NCBI GenBank assembly: GCA_036924085.1
Contig: JAVGWX010000007.1
Coordinates: forward strand, 103,960,138-104,024,137
DNA from: Ariolimax columbianus
Taxonomy: Eukaryota; Mollusca; Gastropoda; Stylommatophora; Arionidae
Direction of reading: 5' to 3'
Length of the DNA: 64,000 nt
Notes under the pieces: model-generated
The model's input: the letters and a program-made list of their open reading frames with translations, nothing else
Told to the model about the DNA's origin: nothing
Database searches by the model: none
Translations under genes and position numbers: made by a program
In this document: one piece after another, positions 57,401-58,417 of the stretch
How positions within the stretch are numbered: the stretch's first letter is position 1
Layout: every line of letters begins with the position of its first letter

Positions 57401-58417
57401 ACATCCCATGGTAGAAGTGGAGTGAGCAAATCAGTCCCTTTACATCCCATGGTAGAAGTGGAGTGAGCAAATCAGTCCCTTTACATCCCATGGTAGAAGT
57501 GGAGTGAGCAAATCAGTCCCTTTACATCCCATGGTAGAAGTGGAGTGAGCAAATCAGTCCCTTTACATCCCATGGTAGAAGTGGAGTGAGCAAATCAGTC
57601 CCTTTACATCCCATAGTAGAAGTGGAGTGAGCAAATCAGTTCCTTTACATCCCATGGTAGAAGTGGAGTGAGCAAATCAGTCCCTTTACATCCCATAGTA
57701 GAAGAGGAGTGAGCAAATCAGTCCCTTTACATCCCATAGTAGAAGTGGAGTGAGCAAATCAGTCCCTTTACATCCCATAGTAGAAGTGGAGTGAGCAAAT
57801 CAGTCCCTTTACATCCCATGGTAGAAGTGGAGTGAGCAAATCAGTCCCTTTACATCCCATGGACGAAGAGATGGGATAAAATTAGTCCCTTTAAATCCCA
57901 TGGTAGAAGTGGAGTGAGCAAGTCATGTCAATGTGAACAGCTGAGAAGTCATTTCACAAAATGTTCTAGGAAAACAACAAAAGAATAGCACTCTATGGTT
58001 TAATAAGACGACAGACACATTTACTTCAATAAAATGGTTTAACAAGACGACAGACACATTTTGCTTCAATAAAATGGTTTAACAAGACGACAGACACATT
58101 TTGCTTCAATAAAATGGTTTAACAAGACGACAGACACATTTTGCTTCAATAAAATGGTTTAACAAGACGACAGACACATTTTGCTTCAATAAAATGGTTT
58201 AACAAGAGGGCAGACACATTTTGCTTCAATAACACTTGAGAAGTTATTGATTGCTGAGTTGTGTAAACCTACCTGCAACGAGGGTTCGTCCCGAGACAGC
58301 AGAACTGTTGATACAGCCTTTAGAGTTGCAGGCCTCCAGTATAAAGCTGTGCTCAGAGTAGGGAGTGAGTCCTGATACTGTCTTACTCAGAATTGAACCA
58401 TCACCTTCATAGACGAG
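74..58417 (-). CDS. USH2A: Usherin-like gene, internal part, 16 exons, both ends outside window
   Basis: Sixteen minus-strand exons join in frame (2590 nt, about 863 codons) with no stop. Exon order from 5' to 3' is 58273-58417, 55093-55320, 50419-50547, 48869-49000, 46838-46959, 43457-43634, 42046-42187, 37018-37313, 33133-33336, 30474-30554, 29192-29374, 24749-24862, 19272-19441, 11456-11585, 2186-2373, 74-221. The product reads FN3 (second half), FN3 (first half), laminin G 1, laminin G 2, then FN3 repeats split over two exons each. Known vertebrate usherin has four FN3, two laminin G, then many FN3 domains before a transmembrane segment, so this is its middle. Vertebrate usherin is a large cell-surface protein of hair-cell ankle links and the photoreceptor periciliary membrane; its role in this animal is unknown. 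Most internal borders are phase 1. Introns are filled with minisatellites and transposons. Exon calls come from reading splice sites by eye; no transcript was available. Confidence 0.5.
228..516. repeat. 29-bp minisatellite, about 10 copies
   Basis: Units share the core CAGACTGGGTTAGACTA and drift at a few positions. It lies in the intron directly upstream (minus sense) of the exon at 74-221, starting within about 10 bp of its acceptor. Bases 517-660 show nothing recognisable. Confidence 0.5.
661..860 (-). mobile_element. 3' end fragment of a CR1-like LINE with an internal 69-bp duplication
   Basis: Read on the minus strand, it ends in the tail built on TTAAGT that also ends the longer CR1-like copies in this window, preceded by the same 3' untranslated sequence (CCAGTATAAAGACG). 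A segment containing CTTGGAGGGTGGTAAACCG is present twice in tandem (about 720-857). No coding part remains. Bases 861-1084 hold nothing I can name. Confidence 0.5.
1085..2128. repeat. 45-bp minisatellite with two interspersed variants, about 23 copies
   Basis: Each unit has TGTCTGGCTGTCTTATCTGT followed by either a TACAACATTC or a TAAAGCTGTG half. The two variants alternate irregularly. Because 45 is divisible by three, long open frames run through both strands; these are not genes. Confidence 0.5.
2186..2373 (-). CDS. USH2A: Usherin exon: first half of an FN3 domain
   Basis: The 188-nt exon encodes [20 protein letters not shown], then [15 protein letters not shown]. Acceptor TGTGTTTCAG; donor GCA|GTGAGT. 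I prefer this donor because it joins ITLA directly to ACTAGGC of the next exon. The frame stays open to about base 2105, where another donor-like site exists, but that would insert an un-FN3-like stretch. Confidence 0.5.
2470..4185. repeat. 28-bp minisatellite A, about 60 copies
   Basis: The unit contains CAATGTTTTCCAAC followed by CATGTGG or TATTTGG and ACTGGCT. CATGTGG units dominate on the left, both mix around 2.76-3.18 kb, and TATTTGG units dominate on the right. Units after about 4010 are degenerate. Open frames of about 500 codons here arise only because 84 bp repeats in every frame. Confidence 0.5.
4325..4765. repeat. Purine-rich degenerate repeat
   Basis: About 440 bp of irregular GATGGGAGAAATGATGGGAG-type sequence with almost no C on the plus strand. 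No regular period is obvious. The apparent minus-strand proteins rich in F, S, H and I are translations of this low-complexity sequence. Confidence 0.5.
4793..5893. repeat. 28-bp minisatellite B, about 39 copies
   Basis: Units carry CATCATTGGCTACTGTTAGA plus TGGGACTC and are nearly identical, with only scattered single-base changes. The sequence is unrelated to the arrays on either side although the period is the same. Confidence 0.5.
5945..11440. repeat. 28-bp minisatellite C, about 196 copies, with higher-order structure
   Basis: Units contain CAAACTCATGTTCCCAACAA plus GTTAGACA. Rare variants (GATACA, CTCGTG, TTCCTAAC, ACACGTT) recur at exact multiples of 28 bp, showing that blocks of 9, 12, 16 and more units were copied. 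The array ends 15 bp from the donor of the exon at 11456-11585. Confidence 0.5.
11456..11585 (-). CDS. USH2A: Usherin exon: FN3 second half, start of next FN3
   Basis: The 130-nt exon is an island between two very large satellites. It encodes [20 protein letters not shown] then [19 protein letters not shown], joining phase 0 upstream to phase 1 downstream exactly as needed. Acceptor TTATTGTAG, donor TTAG|GTACAG. The acceptor and first codons are duplicated just upstream, and that copy has AC instead of AG. Confidence 0.5.
11586..11640 (-). repeat. Partial duplication of the acceptor and start of the exon at 11456-11585
   Basis: A second copy of the first coding bases of that exon (GCAGATATGTAGAAGTTGTA on the plus strand) lies immediately upstream in the intron. 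Its acceptor reads AC where the used one reads AG. Confidence 0.5.
11690..12165. repeat. Degenerate CA-rich units with interspersed TGTAGATTATTCTT blocks
   Basis: Four or so older units alternate ACACAAACAC-type tracts with a conserved block (TGTAGATTATTCTTATTTTC followed by TTCACATCT). The same block reappears at 15325-15355, past the homogeneous array, so the 74-bp array grew inside an older longer unit. Confidence 0.5.
12166..15324. repeat. 74-bp CA-rich satellite, about 43 near-identical copies
   Basis: Units carry ACACACTTACACACATAAAC and CAAACTGACACATAAACAC. Almost every copy is identical; deviations are at about 12.28-12.30 and 13.63 kb. The plus strand has very little G or T. Every 74 bp a minus-strand frame of 73 codons rich in C and V appears; it is a repeat translation, not a cysteine-rich peptide family. 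Confidence 0.5.
15422..15472. repeat. TG dinucleotide microsatellite
   Basis: A pure (TG)n run of about 17 copies is followed by imperfect TG-rich sequence just before a LINE fragment. Confidence 0.5.
15482..15940 (+). mobile_element. CR1-like LINE fragment, reverse transcriptase part 1
   Basis: The plus strand reads degenerate but recognisable LINE sequence: [19 protein letters not shown], then [20 protein letters not shown] (reverse transcriptase motif A, F-x-x-A/D-K-A-F), then a VPQGS-like motif B. It carries in-frame stops. The LINE continues at 17468 after an unassigned segment, so 15482-18396 is probably one copy interrupted twice. Confidence 0.5.
15941..17467. other. Unassigned 1.5-kb segment interrupting a LINE
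   Basis: This segment sits between two parts of the same LINE and replaces about 40 bp around the catalytic FADD motif. It holds a 42-bp tandem repeat (about 16790-17065, core TCCAATCTGTTGTCTCTCAT, 6-7 copies) and a short GTGTCGGAG repeat (17078-17135). I found no clear terminal repeats, target duplication or coding sequence. Confidence 0.5.
17468..17656 (+). mobile_element. CR1-like LINE fragment, reverse transcriptase part 2
   Basis: Sequence collinear with other copies of the family: [14 protein letters not shown], [21 protein letters not shown], and ENNIRKID. It stops at a TAGATC target site, where an antisense LINE is inserted, and resumes at 18166. Confidence 0.5.
17657..18165 (-). mobile_element. 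5'-truncated CR1-like LINE nested in another copy, 6-bp TSD
   Basis: On the minus strand this is the 3' part of the same LINE family: [57 protein letters not shown], then the untranslated region and TTAAGT tail. It is bounded by TAGATC at 17651-17656 and 18166-18171, and the host LINE reads through if it is removed. It is therefore younger than its host. Confidence 0.5.
18166..18396 (+). mobile_element. CR1-like LINE fragment, part 3
   Basis: This continues the copy interrupted at 17656: a [22 protein letters not shown] segment, [39 protein letters not shown]. Homology stops at about 18396, so the 3' end of this copy is missing. Confidence 0.5.
18440..18785 (-). mobile_element. C-terminal fragment of a different LINE
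   Basis: Minus-strand frames give [33 protein letters not shown], then a segment with [22 protein letters not shown] plus G-R-P is the usual post-reverse-transcriptase region of several LINE clades. Frameshifts separate the pieces, so it is dead. Clade not assigned. Confidence 0.5.
18785..19295 (-). repeat. 46-bp minisatellite made of exon end plus splice donor, about 11 copies
   Basis: Minus-strand units contain AGCTTTAATGTCACTGCTCT, then ACAG|GTACATTCTCTCCGAC, which is the end of the exon at 19272-19441 and its donor. Only one or two positions differ between copies. A 46-bp unit shifts frame by one per copy. Confidence 0.5.
19272..19441 (-). CDS. USH2A: Usherin exon: first half of an FN3 domain; donor expanded into an array
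   Basis: The 170-nt exon encodes [40 protein letters not shown] and ends [10 protein letters not shown]. Acceptor CTTTTTCCAG, donor CTACAG|GTACAT, phase 1 in and phase 0 out. The last 25 or so coding bases and the donor recur about ten times immediately downstream as a 46-bp minisatellite. Confidence 0.5.
19545..19915. repeat. About 60-80-bp repeat, five copies
   Basis: Units share CATCCATGCTGGATCAAAGT and TGATATCCAATCTTTCATTG; some carry an extra CCAGTATGACCAG segment, so length varies. Confidence 0.5.
20088..20672. repeat. TTGTTTGTTGTCTAGCTCTG minisatellite with 20- to 36-bp units
   Basis: A 20-bp core is repeated with optional TTTCTGTATGATG inserts, giving composite units. The inserts spread in blocks toward the right. 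Bases 19916-20087 and 20673-20855 show no feature. Confidence 0.5.
20856..21033. repeat. Degenerate AACTGGGTCAAATAACTGG repeat, left block
   Basis: The same family reappears at 22925-23205 and 24375-24515, separated by two inserted segments, so one older array has been split by insertions. Confidence 0.5.
21034..22919. mobile_element. Candidate solo LTR or LTR-like element, 1.9 kb
   Basis: The segment begins TGTAGCAG and ends CTGCTACA, an inverted terminal pair of TG...CA type, and it splits a minisatellite that continues on both sides. An AATAAA signal lies near 22793, about 125 bp before the right edge. An internal 36/38-bp tandem repeat fills 21412-22055 (core GCGGAGAGGCAAGTGGA). No protein similarity was recognised and no exact target duplication is visible, so the class is uncertain. 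Confidence 0.5.
22925..23205. repeat. Degenerate AACTGG repeat, middle block
   Basis: Units of about 26-54 bp with CTCAAATAACTCGGTCAGAT and AACTGAGTGAAATAACTG; same family as 20856-21033. Confidence 0.5.
23206..24369 (+). mobile_element. Possible LTR retrotransposon 3' end plus LTR
   Basis: A G-rich tract (GAGGGGTTGAGGGGGAGAA, about 23338-23356) resembling a polypurine tract is followed by TGTGTCTAG. Downstream are a TATA-like CTATATAAT near 23588 and an AATAAA near 24256. This order fits polypurine tract, LTR promoter and polyadenylation signal. A second LTR and coding similarity are missing, so this is tentative. Confidence 0.5.
24375..24515. repeat. Degenerate AACTGG repeat, right block
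   Basis: Third block of the family seen at 20856 and 22925. Confidence 0.5.
24530..24685. repeat. About 62-bp C-rich repeat, 2.5 copies
   Basis: Units share ACATCCACAATGGGAGACAG and a CACCCCCAACC stretch. Confidence 0.5.
24749..24862 (-). CDS. USH2A: Usherin exon: second half of an FN3 domain
   Basis: The 114-nt exon encodes [20 protein letters not shown] then [20 protein letters not shown]-x-P-x-T-x-Y plus ACTNGGC is the usherin FN3 hallmark. It completes the domain begun in the exon at 29192-29374. Acceptor ATGTTGCAG, donor GAAG|GTAAAC. Confidence 0.5.
24945..25065. repeat. 45-bp repeat, about 2.7 copies
   Basis: Units share CTGTTGACATGTGACATA and CAGTTTGACTGTA. Confidence 0.5.
25100..25645. 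repeat. 21-bp minisatellite, about 26 copies
   Basis: The unit is ATGAACAAACTGCTGTTATC plus one base, with a CTACTG variant in small clusters. Open frames in three registers (for example M-N-K-L-L-L-S repeats) follow from a unit length divisible by three. Confidence 0.5.
25826..28612 (-). mobile_element. Near-complete CR1-like LINE (endonuclease and reverse transcriptase), degraded
   Basis: Read on the minus strand, it starts inside an apurinic-type endonuclease ([32 protein letters not shown]), continues to reverse transcriptase ([71 protein letters not shown]), then the C-terminal WSPYHRGD region and the TTAAGT-type tail. Frame breaks near 27360, 26900, 26640 and 26455, and damage around the catalytic F-A-D-D, show it is dead. 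The 5' end is truncated in the endonuclease. It lies inside a 54-bp minisatellite: part of a unit precedes its tail at 25807-25825. Confidence 0.5.
28613..29092. repeat. 54-bp minisatellite, about 9 copies
   Basis: Units share GTACATATGCATGCAGTCTT and CTGTAACAATCATCAGACAG. The unit length is divisible by three and both strands stay open, but no protein similarity is seen. A partial unit on the far side of the LINE shows the LINE inserted into the array. Confidence 0.5.
29192..29374 (-). CDS. USH2A: Usherin exon: first half of an FN3 domain
   Basis: The 183-nt exon (61 codons, phase 1 both ends) encodes [40 protein letters not shown] and an N-N-E-T-F tail. A-P-x-G-V plus V-x-W-x-x-P is the usual FN3 start. 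Acceptor ACATTTCAG, donor GCAG|GTATGA. Confidence 0.5.
29400..29792. other. Intron sequence without recognised feature
   Basis: AT-rich, no open frames of note, no clear repeat apart from short duplications such as ACCAAGTTTATAGTAA near 29690 and 29745. Confidence 0.5.
29793..30465. repeat. Degenerate 15-bp minisatellite
   Basis: GTCACAGAAACTGAT units with many variants. Minus-strand frames read S-V-T or F-C-D repeats and run into the exon at 30474-30554; they are intron read-through. The array stops about 10 bp from that exon's splice donor. Confidence 0.5.
30474..30554 (-). CDS. USH2A: Usherin exon: FN3 C-terminal strands
   Basis: The 81-nt exon encodes [20 protein letters not shown] then YGRTTEG, the F-G strands of an FN3 domain continuing LLPYT of the previous exon. 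Acceptor CTCCCCCACAG, donor GGAG|GTAGAT. A 15-bp minisatellite begins about 10 bp beyond the donor. Confidence 0.5.
30590..30790. repeat. About 60-bp repeat, 3-4 copies
   Basis: Units share CACTAAAACACAA and ATGTCATCCTATC or TTATACCATTCTACC. Confidence 0.5.
30791..31411. other. Unassigned sequence with a 17-bp repeat
   Basis: Bases 31075-31210 hold about eight copies of GGGATCTGCCAACTTCA with one variant (GGCATC). The rest is moderately GC-rich and looks like old dispersed repeat, but I cannot name it. Confidence 0.5.
31412..31832. repeat. 20-bp minisatellite, about 21 copies
   Basis: TTTAGCGTAGGTTGCGGAAG alternates with a TATCGG variant. The variant order is irregular. Bases 31833-32112 show nothing recognised. 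Confidence 0.5.
32113..33058. repeat. 22-bp minisatellite, about 37 copies, plus a 31-bp derivative
   Basis: GATTGATTTGTTCACTATAC plus AT repeats to about 32935. It is followed by four longer units in which CACCAATCTTAGCATGTTT replaces CACTATACAT. The longer form ends about 75 bp from the donor of the exon at 33133-33336. Confidence 0.5.
33133..33336 (-). CDS. USH2A: Usherin exon: end of laminin G 2, linker, entry to FN3
   Basis: The 204-nt exon opens [19 protein letters not shown], the cysteine-bearing last strand of laminin G, followed by a cysteine-containing linker with two possible N-glycosylation sites and DTGLLPYT. Acceptor TGATTAG, donor ACAG|GTACGT, phase 1 at both ends. Confidence 0.5.
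33560..33715. repeat. 36-bp repeat, about 4 copies
   Basis: Units share CCATGTGATGCCATACACTC and ACATACATCCAGCCT. Confidence 0.5.
33770..34252. repeat. About 49-bp minisatellite, 9-10 copies
   Basis: Units share AGATTTGCTCTCTACTGT and GATACAAACTTGTCCCACTG. A small internal palindrome (ACTTGTC...GACAAGT) is present in each unit and could form a hairpin. Confidence 0.5.
34500..34965. repeat. 36-bp minisatellite, about 13 copies
   Basis: Units share GAGAGTTCTGATGATGGTCT and CTGGGCTCTATAG; two units have CACG in place of TATGAG. Period divisible by three, so frames stay open. Confidence 0.5.
34966..35214 (-). mobile_element. Probable LINE fragment
   Basis: The minus strand near 34975-35003 reads [14 protein letters not shown], a motif typical of the region after reverse transcriptase in several LINE clades. 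The rest is too degraded to read. Low confidence. Confidence 0.5.
35215..36990. repeat. CAACAACCATATCC minisatellite, units of about 18-24 bp, about 80 copies
   Basis: Units are CCATATCCTCACA or CCATATCCCCACA followed by two to four CAA triplets. The left part has longer CAA runs and the right part shorter units with CCATACCCCTACAC. Open frames of 600-700 codons rich in N, H, T, P and Q result. They even run into the antisense of the exon at 37018 and are not genes. Confidence 0.5.
37018..37313 (-). CDS. USH2A: Usherin exon: body of laminin G 2
   Basis: The 296-nt exon, the largest here, starts in phase 2 and encodes [39 protein letters not shown] and a DIFLGGL strand. Acceptor TGTCCACAG; donor GAAG|GTAGGC, phase 1. 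The intronic array of CAACAACCATATCC type begins less than 30 bp past the donor. Confidence 0.5.
37355..37495. repeat. 67-bp tandem duplication
   Basis: Two copies of a segment with TGTCTGCCTTATCCAGACCA and GTTCCATGGAT, just upstream of the exon at 37018-37313. Bases 37496-37943 contain nothing I recognise. Confidence 0.5.
37944..39428 (-). mobile_element. 5'-truncated CR1-like LINE, reverse transcriptase onward
   Basis: The minus strand begins [20 protein letters not shown] and continues through [59 protein letters not shown] and [10 protein letters not shown] (catalytic F-A-D-D kept) to the WSPYQRGD region and TTAAGT-type tail. Frameshifts near 38950 and 38320 break it. The 5' junction abuts an older antisense LINE at 39429. 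Confidence 0.5.
39429..40600 (-). mobile_element. Older LINE of another clade, minus strand, interrupted by tandem repeats
   Basis: Minus-strand reading gives [20 protein letters not shown] then NGMSPGK (39430-39540). About 40400-40560 gives [14 protein letters not shown] and [10 protein letters not shown], a motif B and pre-motif C region of reverse transcriptase. Between them lie a 71-bp triplicate (39763-39975) and a repeat of about 55 bp with five copies (40095-40375, core GACACAATCATCTATTCTAG). Clade not assigned. Confidence 0.5.
40622..40770. repeat. 18-bp repeat, about 8 copies
   Basis: ACAGAATTGGATGTTCC/GC units. Period divisible by three. Confidence 0.5.
40985..41855. repeat. 35-bp minisatellite, about 25 copies
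   Basis: Units share AGGTTCTGGTACTCCTACAT and ACCTTCCACTAACA or ACCTTATACTAACA, in mixed order. Confidence 0.5.
42001..42064 (-). repeat. 32-bp tandem duplication containing a splice donor
   Basis: AGTAAGCTCGTACCTGTACA occurs at 42002 and 42034. Each copy carries the last coding bases and GT donor of the exon at 42046-42187. Confidence 0.5.
42046..42187 (-). CDS. USH2A: Usherin exon: start of laminin G 2
   Basis: The 142-nt exon reads [19 protein letters not shown] then [20 protein letters not shown], the opening strands of the second laminin G domain. Acceptor CTGTCTTAG, donor ACAG|GTACGA, phase 1 in and phase 2 out. The donor region is tandemly duplicated with a 32-bp period; use of the distal donor at 42014 would shift the frame. 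Confidence 0.5.
42188..42757. other. Intron sequence without recognised feature
   Basis: No repeat array, no convincing coding exon. A 77-codon open frame at 42505-42738 on the plus strand has no recognisable similarity. Confidence 0.5.
42758..43096. repeat. 33-bp minisatellite, about 10 copies
   Basis: GTGAAGACTGACAAACGTCT plus GAAGTCATGGACG. Open on both strands because the period is divisible by three. Confidence 0.5.
43457..43634 (-). CDS. USH2A: Usherin exon: end of laminin G 1 and linker
   Basis: The 178-nt exon starts in phase 0 as [18 protein letters not shown]. The QGC-x-D segment is the closing laminin G strand with its cysteine. A linker with LNWTQ and [18 protein letters not shown] follows. 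Ends in phase 1 at AAAG|GTCAGG. The acceptor TTGATGTTGCAG is clear. Confidence 0.5.
43800..43940. repeat. 18-bp repeat, about 8 copies
   Basis: CTTGTGTAGGTCCCAGCC units drifting to CTTGTGCAGG. Smaller duplications of AACACAGCTCTACTCAA also occur at 43240-43360. Confidence 0.5.
44045..44935. repeat. 38-bp minisatellite, about 23 copies
   Basis: Units share TTGTCCAGTGGATGACTAAC and TTCTGTCTCTGGCACAGG. A group of 4-unit blocks (76- and 152-bp spacing of the GGTGGCTGAC variant) shows block duplication on the left; the right half carries CACGGATTG variants. Confidence 0.5.
44936..46084. other. Unassigned, possibly old retroelement sequence
   Basis: GC-rich stretch at 44936-45180 followed by T-rich sequence. 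A short AGAAGAAGAAG tail at about 45826-45840 could mark the 3' end of a plus-strand retroposon. No domain could be read. Confidence 0.5.
46085..46318. repeat. About 75-bp repeat, 3 copies
   Basis: Units share TTAGACACATTCCCAGGTGG and GGATGGTGGAACAGCCCAAC. Bases 46319-46837 show nothing recognised. Confidence 0.5.
46838..46959 (-). CDS. USH2A: Usherin exon: laminin G 1, late strands
   Basis: The 122-nt exon encodes [20 protein letters not shown] and [20 protein letters not shown]. The V-Y-V-G-G-x-P-P signature is typical of laminin G near its C-terminus. Acceptor TTGTTTTCAG, donor CGA|GTGAGA; phase 1 in, phase 0 out, matching the next exon. Confidence 0.5.
47125..47585 (-). mobile_element. 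tRNA-derived SINE candidate, minus strand
   Basis: The minus strand near 47585 reads GGGACTCAGTGGTCTTGAGG (A-box-like) and about 50 bp later CAGGTTCAAATTAC (B-box-like), the RNA polymerase III promoter layout of tRNA-derived SINEs. A long body follows. The 3' edge is not clear and B-box bases deviate, so this is an old copy. Confidence 0.5.
47600..47855. repeat. 23-bp minisatellite, about 11 copies, copy of an exon-flanking sequence
   Basis: ACAACATGTACAAATCAGGC plus ATA repeats. A single copy of nearly the same sequence (46966-46992) forms the intron just upstream of the acceptor of the exon at 46838-46959. The array thus derives from that splice-site neighbourhood. Confidence 0.5.
48067..48331 (+). 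mobile_element. tRNA-derived SINE with poly(A) tail and about 10-bp TSD
   Basis: A box TGGCCTTGTGG at 48079-48089 and B box GGTTCGATCCC at 48131-48141 give a polymerase III promoter. A body of about 150 bp and an A-tail at 48305-48331 follow. ATCCTTCCTC before and ATCTTTCCTC after (one mismatch) look like the target duplication. A TAAGTGGT triplication expands the region between the boxes. Confidence 0.5.
48342..48470. repeat. About 55-bp repeat flanking the SINE
   Basis: TCATGTATTTCTGTTATGTC and TCCTCCTGACATGTGG units lie to the right of the SINE, and one partial unit to its left (48038-48066), so the SINE entered this repeat. Confidence 0.5.
48471..48868. other. Intron sequence without recognised feature
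   Basis: No array and no convincing coding sequence. Short open frames on the minus strand have no recognisable similarity. Confidence 0.5.
48869..49000 (-). CDS. USH2A: Usherin exon: laminin G 1, central part
   Basis: The 132-nt exon encodes [20 protein letters not shown] and then [20 protein letters not shown], with the laminin G core Y-x-D-x-K-W-H. Phase 1 at both ends. The acceptor TTCCTTCTCAG has only about nine pyrimidines, and a LINE copy starts 14 bp farther into the intron. Confidence 0.5.
49015..50008 (+). mobile_element. 5'-truncated CR1-like LINE next to a splice acceptor
   Basis: The plus strand encodes [43 protein letters not shown] (F-A-D-D intact), then the connection and [14 protein letters not shown] region. 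A stop at about 49753 and later deletions kill it. Its 5' truncation point lies 14 bp from the acceptor of the exon at 48869-49000, in antisense orientation to the gene. The 3' end is replaced by another repeat at about 50010. Confidence 0.5.
50010..50078 (-). mobile_element. Fragment of a retroposon family also present at 62134-62543
   Basis: GTCAGTATGTTGTGCCTGAC, then TGGACTAGCGTCTCAGTTC, matches the right end of the element at 62134-62543 with few changes. It joins the truncated LINE on its left and a 16-bp array on its right. Confidence 0.5.
50077..50362. repeat. 16-bp minisatellite, about 17 copies
   Basis: AATTGGTAGACATGAC units with GATAGT variants. Three units equal 48 bp, keeping frames open. 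Confidence 0.5.
50419..50547 (-). CDS. USH2A: Usherin exon: laminin G 1, first beta strands
   Basis: The 129-nt exon reads [20 protein letters not shown], then [20 protein letters not shown]. This is the typical start of a laminin G sandwich: an F-x-F-R strand, a G-x-L-L-F strand, and a strand presenting the ligand. Acceptor ATGTTTCAG, donor AAG|GTGAGA, phase 1 at both ends, joining the preceding FTG without a gap. Confidence 0.5.
50590..50814. repeat. 44-bp repeat, about 5 copies, interrupted by a LINE
   Basis: Units share TCTATAAATATGTATTTGAA and CCCACACACACAAATATAC. The unit resumes at 51622 after a LINE fragment with a 9-bp target duplication. Confidence 0.5.
50815..51621 (+). mobile_element. 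LINE fragment of a second clade, 9-bp TSD
   Basis: The plus strand encodes [57 protein letters not shown] and ALEMRCF, then after a frame break [17 protein letters not shown] sequence. These are the regions after reverse transcriptase in a non-LTR element; I do not assign the clade. ATAAATATG flanks it at 50806-50814 and 51622-51630. Confidence 0.5.
51650..51758. repeat. 37-bp repeat, left part
   Basis: GTTCACATTAACTGGCTAGT plus TCCACTGTGTGAAGTAG, about three copies; resumes at 53431 beyond a LINE. Confidence 0.5.
51759..53430 (+). mobile_element. CR1-like LINE with a 470-codon open reverse transcriptase, 5-bp TSD
   Basis: The largest uninterrupted LINE frame in the window (51933-53345) encodes [52 protein letters not shown] (motif A), [14 protein letters not shown] (motif B), [10 protein letters not shown] (motif C) and the C-terminal domain ending [10 protein letters not shown]. 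It is followed by a TTAAGT-type tail. A stop near 51912 and 5' truncation remove the endonuclease. TAGGT at 51754-51758 and 53431-53435 is the target duplication, inside a 37-bp array. It is probably the youngest copy here. Confidence 0.5.
53431..53540. repeat. 37-bp repeat, right part
   Basis: Continuation of the array at 51650-51758 after the LINE; about three units, slightly diverged. Confidence 0.5.
53664..54964 (+). mobile_element. Mariner-type DNA transposon with terminal inverted repeats
   Basis: AAGGGGCTTGTCATAAGTCT at 53664 and its near-complement ending at 54964 belong to imperfect inverted repeats of about 55 bp (53664-53720 and 54911-54964). The length of 1.3 kb and a single transposase fit Tc1/mariner. 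A TA lies at the left edge; the right-hand TA is not preserved. It sits about 130 bp from the donor of the usherin exon at 55093-55320. Confidence 0.5.
53862..54894 (+). pseudogene. Mariner transposase, frameshifted
   Basis: Transposases of this family cut and paste their element using a DDD/E triad. The N-terminal helix-turn-helix is visible ([32 protein letters not shown]). First acidic motif: [15 protein letters not shown]. The second motif is [10 protein letters not shown], where the family normally has an aspartate before asparagine, so that residue appears changed to glutamate. Third motif: [15 protein letters not shown]. Frameshifts near 54428 and 54725 split the frame; total length of about 344 codons is normal for mariner. 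It is inactive. Confidence 0.5.
55025..55053 (-). repeat. Second copy of the donor region of the exon at 55093-55320
   Basis: CCCTACCTGTAAA at 55035 parallels GGCCTACCTGTAAA at the real exon border, with CAAATGA to the left of both. It presents another CAG|GTAGG donor about 60 bp into the intron. Confidence 0.5.
55093..55320 (-). CDS. USH2A: Usherin exon: FN3 first half plus start of laminin G 1
   Basis: The 228-nt exon (76 codons, phase 1 at both ends) opens APEGVQKP, has W-x-x-P and FPNGP motifs of an FN3 A-C strand region, then a [19 protein letters not shown] segment that leads into laminin G. Acceptor is ATGCTGACAG, donor is ACAG|GTAGGC. A second donor-like copy of this border lies about 60 bp into the intron (see findings). 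Confidence 0.5.
55435..55858 (+). repeat. 46-bp minisatellite, about 9 copies (left arm of inverted pair)
   Basis: Units share GGACTGGCTTGACTTGGTCA and CTTCTACCATGGAGTGTAAA. Its reverse complement is related to the 42-bp unit at 56655-57925. Confidence 0.5.
55859..56335. repeat. TG-rich repeat, about 47-bp units
   Basis: TCCTATGTGTGCTATGGT with variable GTGTGCCATGTGTTCTATAG segments. Plus-strand frames rich in C, Y, V and M are repeat translations. Confidence 0.5.
56336..56654. other. Unassigned spacer between the inverted arrays
   Basis: Contains a 65-codon plus-strand frame (56408-56605, with [15 protein letters not shown]) that I do not recognise. No splice or domain evidence. Confidence 0.5.
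56655..57925 (-). repeat. 42-bp minisatellite, about 30 copies (right arm of inverted pair)
   Basis: Units share CATCCCATGGTAGAAGTGGA and GAGCAAATCAGTCCCTTTAC. The leftmost units (56665-56760) keep GTGACCAAGTCAAG, linking them to the inverted 46-bp unit at 55435. Confidence 0.5.
57990..58238. repeat. 40-bp repeat, about 6 copies
   Basis: AATGGTTTAACAAGACGACA plus GACACATTTTGCTTCAAT, nearly identical; lies about 35 bp from the donor of the exon at 58273-58417. Confidence 0.5.
58273..58417 (-). CDS. USH2A: Usherin exon (1st in window): second half of an FN3 domain
   Basis: The 145-nt exon starts after CTGCAG and ends CAG|GTAGGT. It reads [12 protein letters not shown] then a Y-x-F-x-L-x-ACNSKGC core ending in SGRT, the C-terminal half of an FN3 domain with the paired cysteines common in usherin. 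Start phase 0, end phase 1; the last G joins CA of the next exon to make alanine. The upstream exon lies beyond the window or in the unread part of the intron to the right. Confidence 0.5.
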
